Shown one piece after another: positions 5,707 to 6,208 of a DNA stretch of 6,208 bases. The notes beneath the pieces are model-generated. The model had not been told where the DNA came from and ran no database searches. It worked only from the letters and a program-made list of their open reading frames with translations. Within the stretch, counting starts at the first letter, position 1, and the number at the start of each line of letters is the position of its first letter. A program made the translations under genes and the position numbers. Source of the stretch: an uncultured Bacilli bacterium (GTDB lineage Bacteria; Bacillota_I; Bacilli_A; RF39; UBA660); NCBI GenBank assembly GCA_951800155.1, contig CATOJL010000084.1, forward strand, positions 1 through 6,208, given 5' to 3'.

Positions 5707-6208
5707 ATGTTAGAGAAGAAGAATACAAATTTAGAAGAATGGTCTTTGTTTTCCTATGAAAAACAAGAAGATAAACTTATGGCTTACTATAGAATGGGTA
5801 GTGAAAAGATACAAGAAGAGGTGATTTATTCAAAACATAACTGTGAGGTTTTAAATCATAGAATTGAAAGAGAAATTTTAGAACAACAGAAATCTCTTTT
5901 GCAACTCAAGGAAAAAGGAAAGAAAATGCGTGGTACAATGATTTTATCCATCGTTTTTCTACAATTTCTTTGTGGGGGAAATGTGGAGATGGGACTCTTG
6001 CTGTTAACTTTTACTTTACCCACTATGTTTTCCACTTTCATGCAGATACAACAATTGCTTACTATGAATGAGCAACGTTTATTCTGTATTGAAGCCTTAA
6101 AAGAAGAAAAAATAGAACTTACAGAAGAAGAAATAAAATTTTTAAGTCCCACTGAAAAAATAGTCTATGAAAAAAGTGGAGAACTGACTATTGGGAATAT
6201 GAATGAAG
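5707..6208 (+). CDS. Unidentified two-helix membrane protein, 3' end beyond window
   Basis: The frame is open from the ATG at 5707 to the window edge, giving 167 residues so far. GGGAGGG at 5693-5699 is a good ribosome binding site, 7 bp upstream. Residues 1-75 are hydrophilic and highly charged, with a likely helical, possibly coiled-coil stretch about 46-73. Two hydrophobic segments follow (about 77-89, MILSIVFLQFL, and 97-112, LLLTFTLPTMFSTF), joined by the short loop CGGNVEM, which reads as a membrane hairpin with both flanks on the same side. Residues 113-167 are again charged. I do not recognise the family and see no enzymatic motif. It follows lepA on the same strand but is separated from it by a terminator. 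Confidence 0.75.
   Translation, partial: MLEKKNTNLEEWSLFSYEKQEDKLMAYYRMGSEKIQEEVIYSKHNCEVLNHRIEREILEQQKSLLQLKEKGKKMRGTMILSIVFLQFLCGGNVEMGLLLLTFTLPTMFSTFMQIQQLLTMNEQRLFCIEALKEEKIELTEEEIKFLSPTEKIVYEKSGELTIGNMNE

Noticed and set aside
5495..5728. Minus-strand open frame of 77 codons
   Set aside because: It lies mostly inside lepA and the following terminator and promoter, with Ser/Phe-rich antisense composition and no ribosome binding site; it is a shadow.
5856..6152. Minus-strand open frame of 98 codons
   Set aside because: It is antisense to the membrane-hairpin gene, which has a good ribosome binding site and an open frame to the window end.
1..6208. CRISPR array, tRNA or rRNA
   Set aside because: I saw no regularly spaced direct repeats, cloverleaf pattern or rRNA-like sequence on either strand.

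Overview
The window looks like chromosomal DNA from a low-GC, endospore-forming Bacillota (Firmicutes). The reasons are the strong A+T bias, consensus AGGAGG-type ribosome binding sites, and a spoIIP - small membrane protein - lepA block that matches the Bacillus order spoIIP-yqxA-lepA. TGA is not read through in any intact gene, so standard code 11 fits and a Mycoplasma-like code does not. The exact lineage cannot be fixed from this sequence.

Left part (1-2340) is accessory and partly decayed. It opens with the last 32 codons of an unidentified gene and a minus-strand terminator (121-144). A cassette then lies between two 22-bp inverted repeats (260-281 and 2114-2135, 20 of 22 positions paired). 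Each repeat is followed, one base outside, by a run of at least five G in the same orientation, which looks like a target duplication. Inside are about 330 bp of mostly non-coding DNA, a DUF1016/YhcG-type PD-(D/E)XK nuclease gene whose start is separated from its body by one extra A in an A7 tract, and a Nudix hydrolase gene ending 10 bp before the right repeat. No intact transposase is visible. Just outside the right repeat is the broken C-terminal end of a surface-protein-like gene, also with a frame change at an A7 tract, and then a strong terminator (2361-2393).

Right part (2395-5660) is core genome. spoIIP (peptidoglycan hydrolase for forespore engulfment) has a sigma-E-like promoter right after that terminator and is translationally coupled to a 114-residue single-pass membrane protein in the yqxA position. 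lepA (elongation factor 4) follows with its own sigma-A-like promoter and a terminator overlapping its stop codon.

The right edge (5707-6208) holds the start of an unrecognised gene with a two-helix membrane hairpin, cut by the window end.

The main points of interest are the inverted-repeat cassette carrying a nuclease plus Nudix pair without a transposase, and the two A7-tract frameshifts in accessory genes beside intact core genes.
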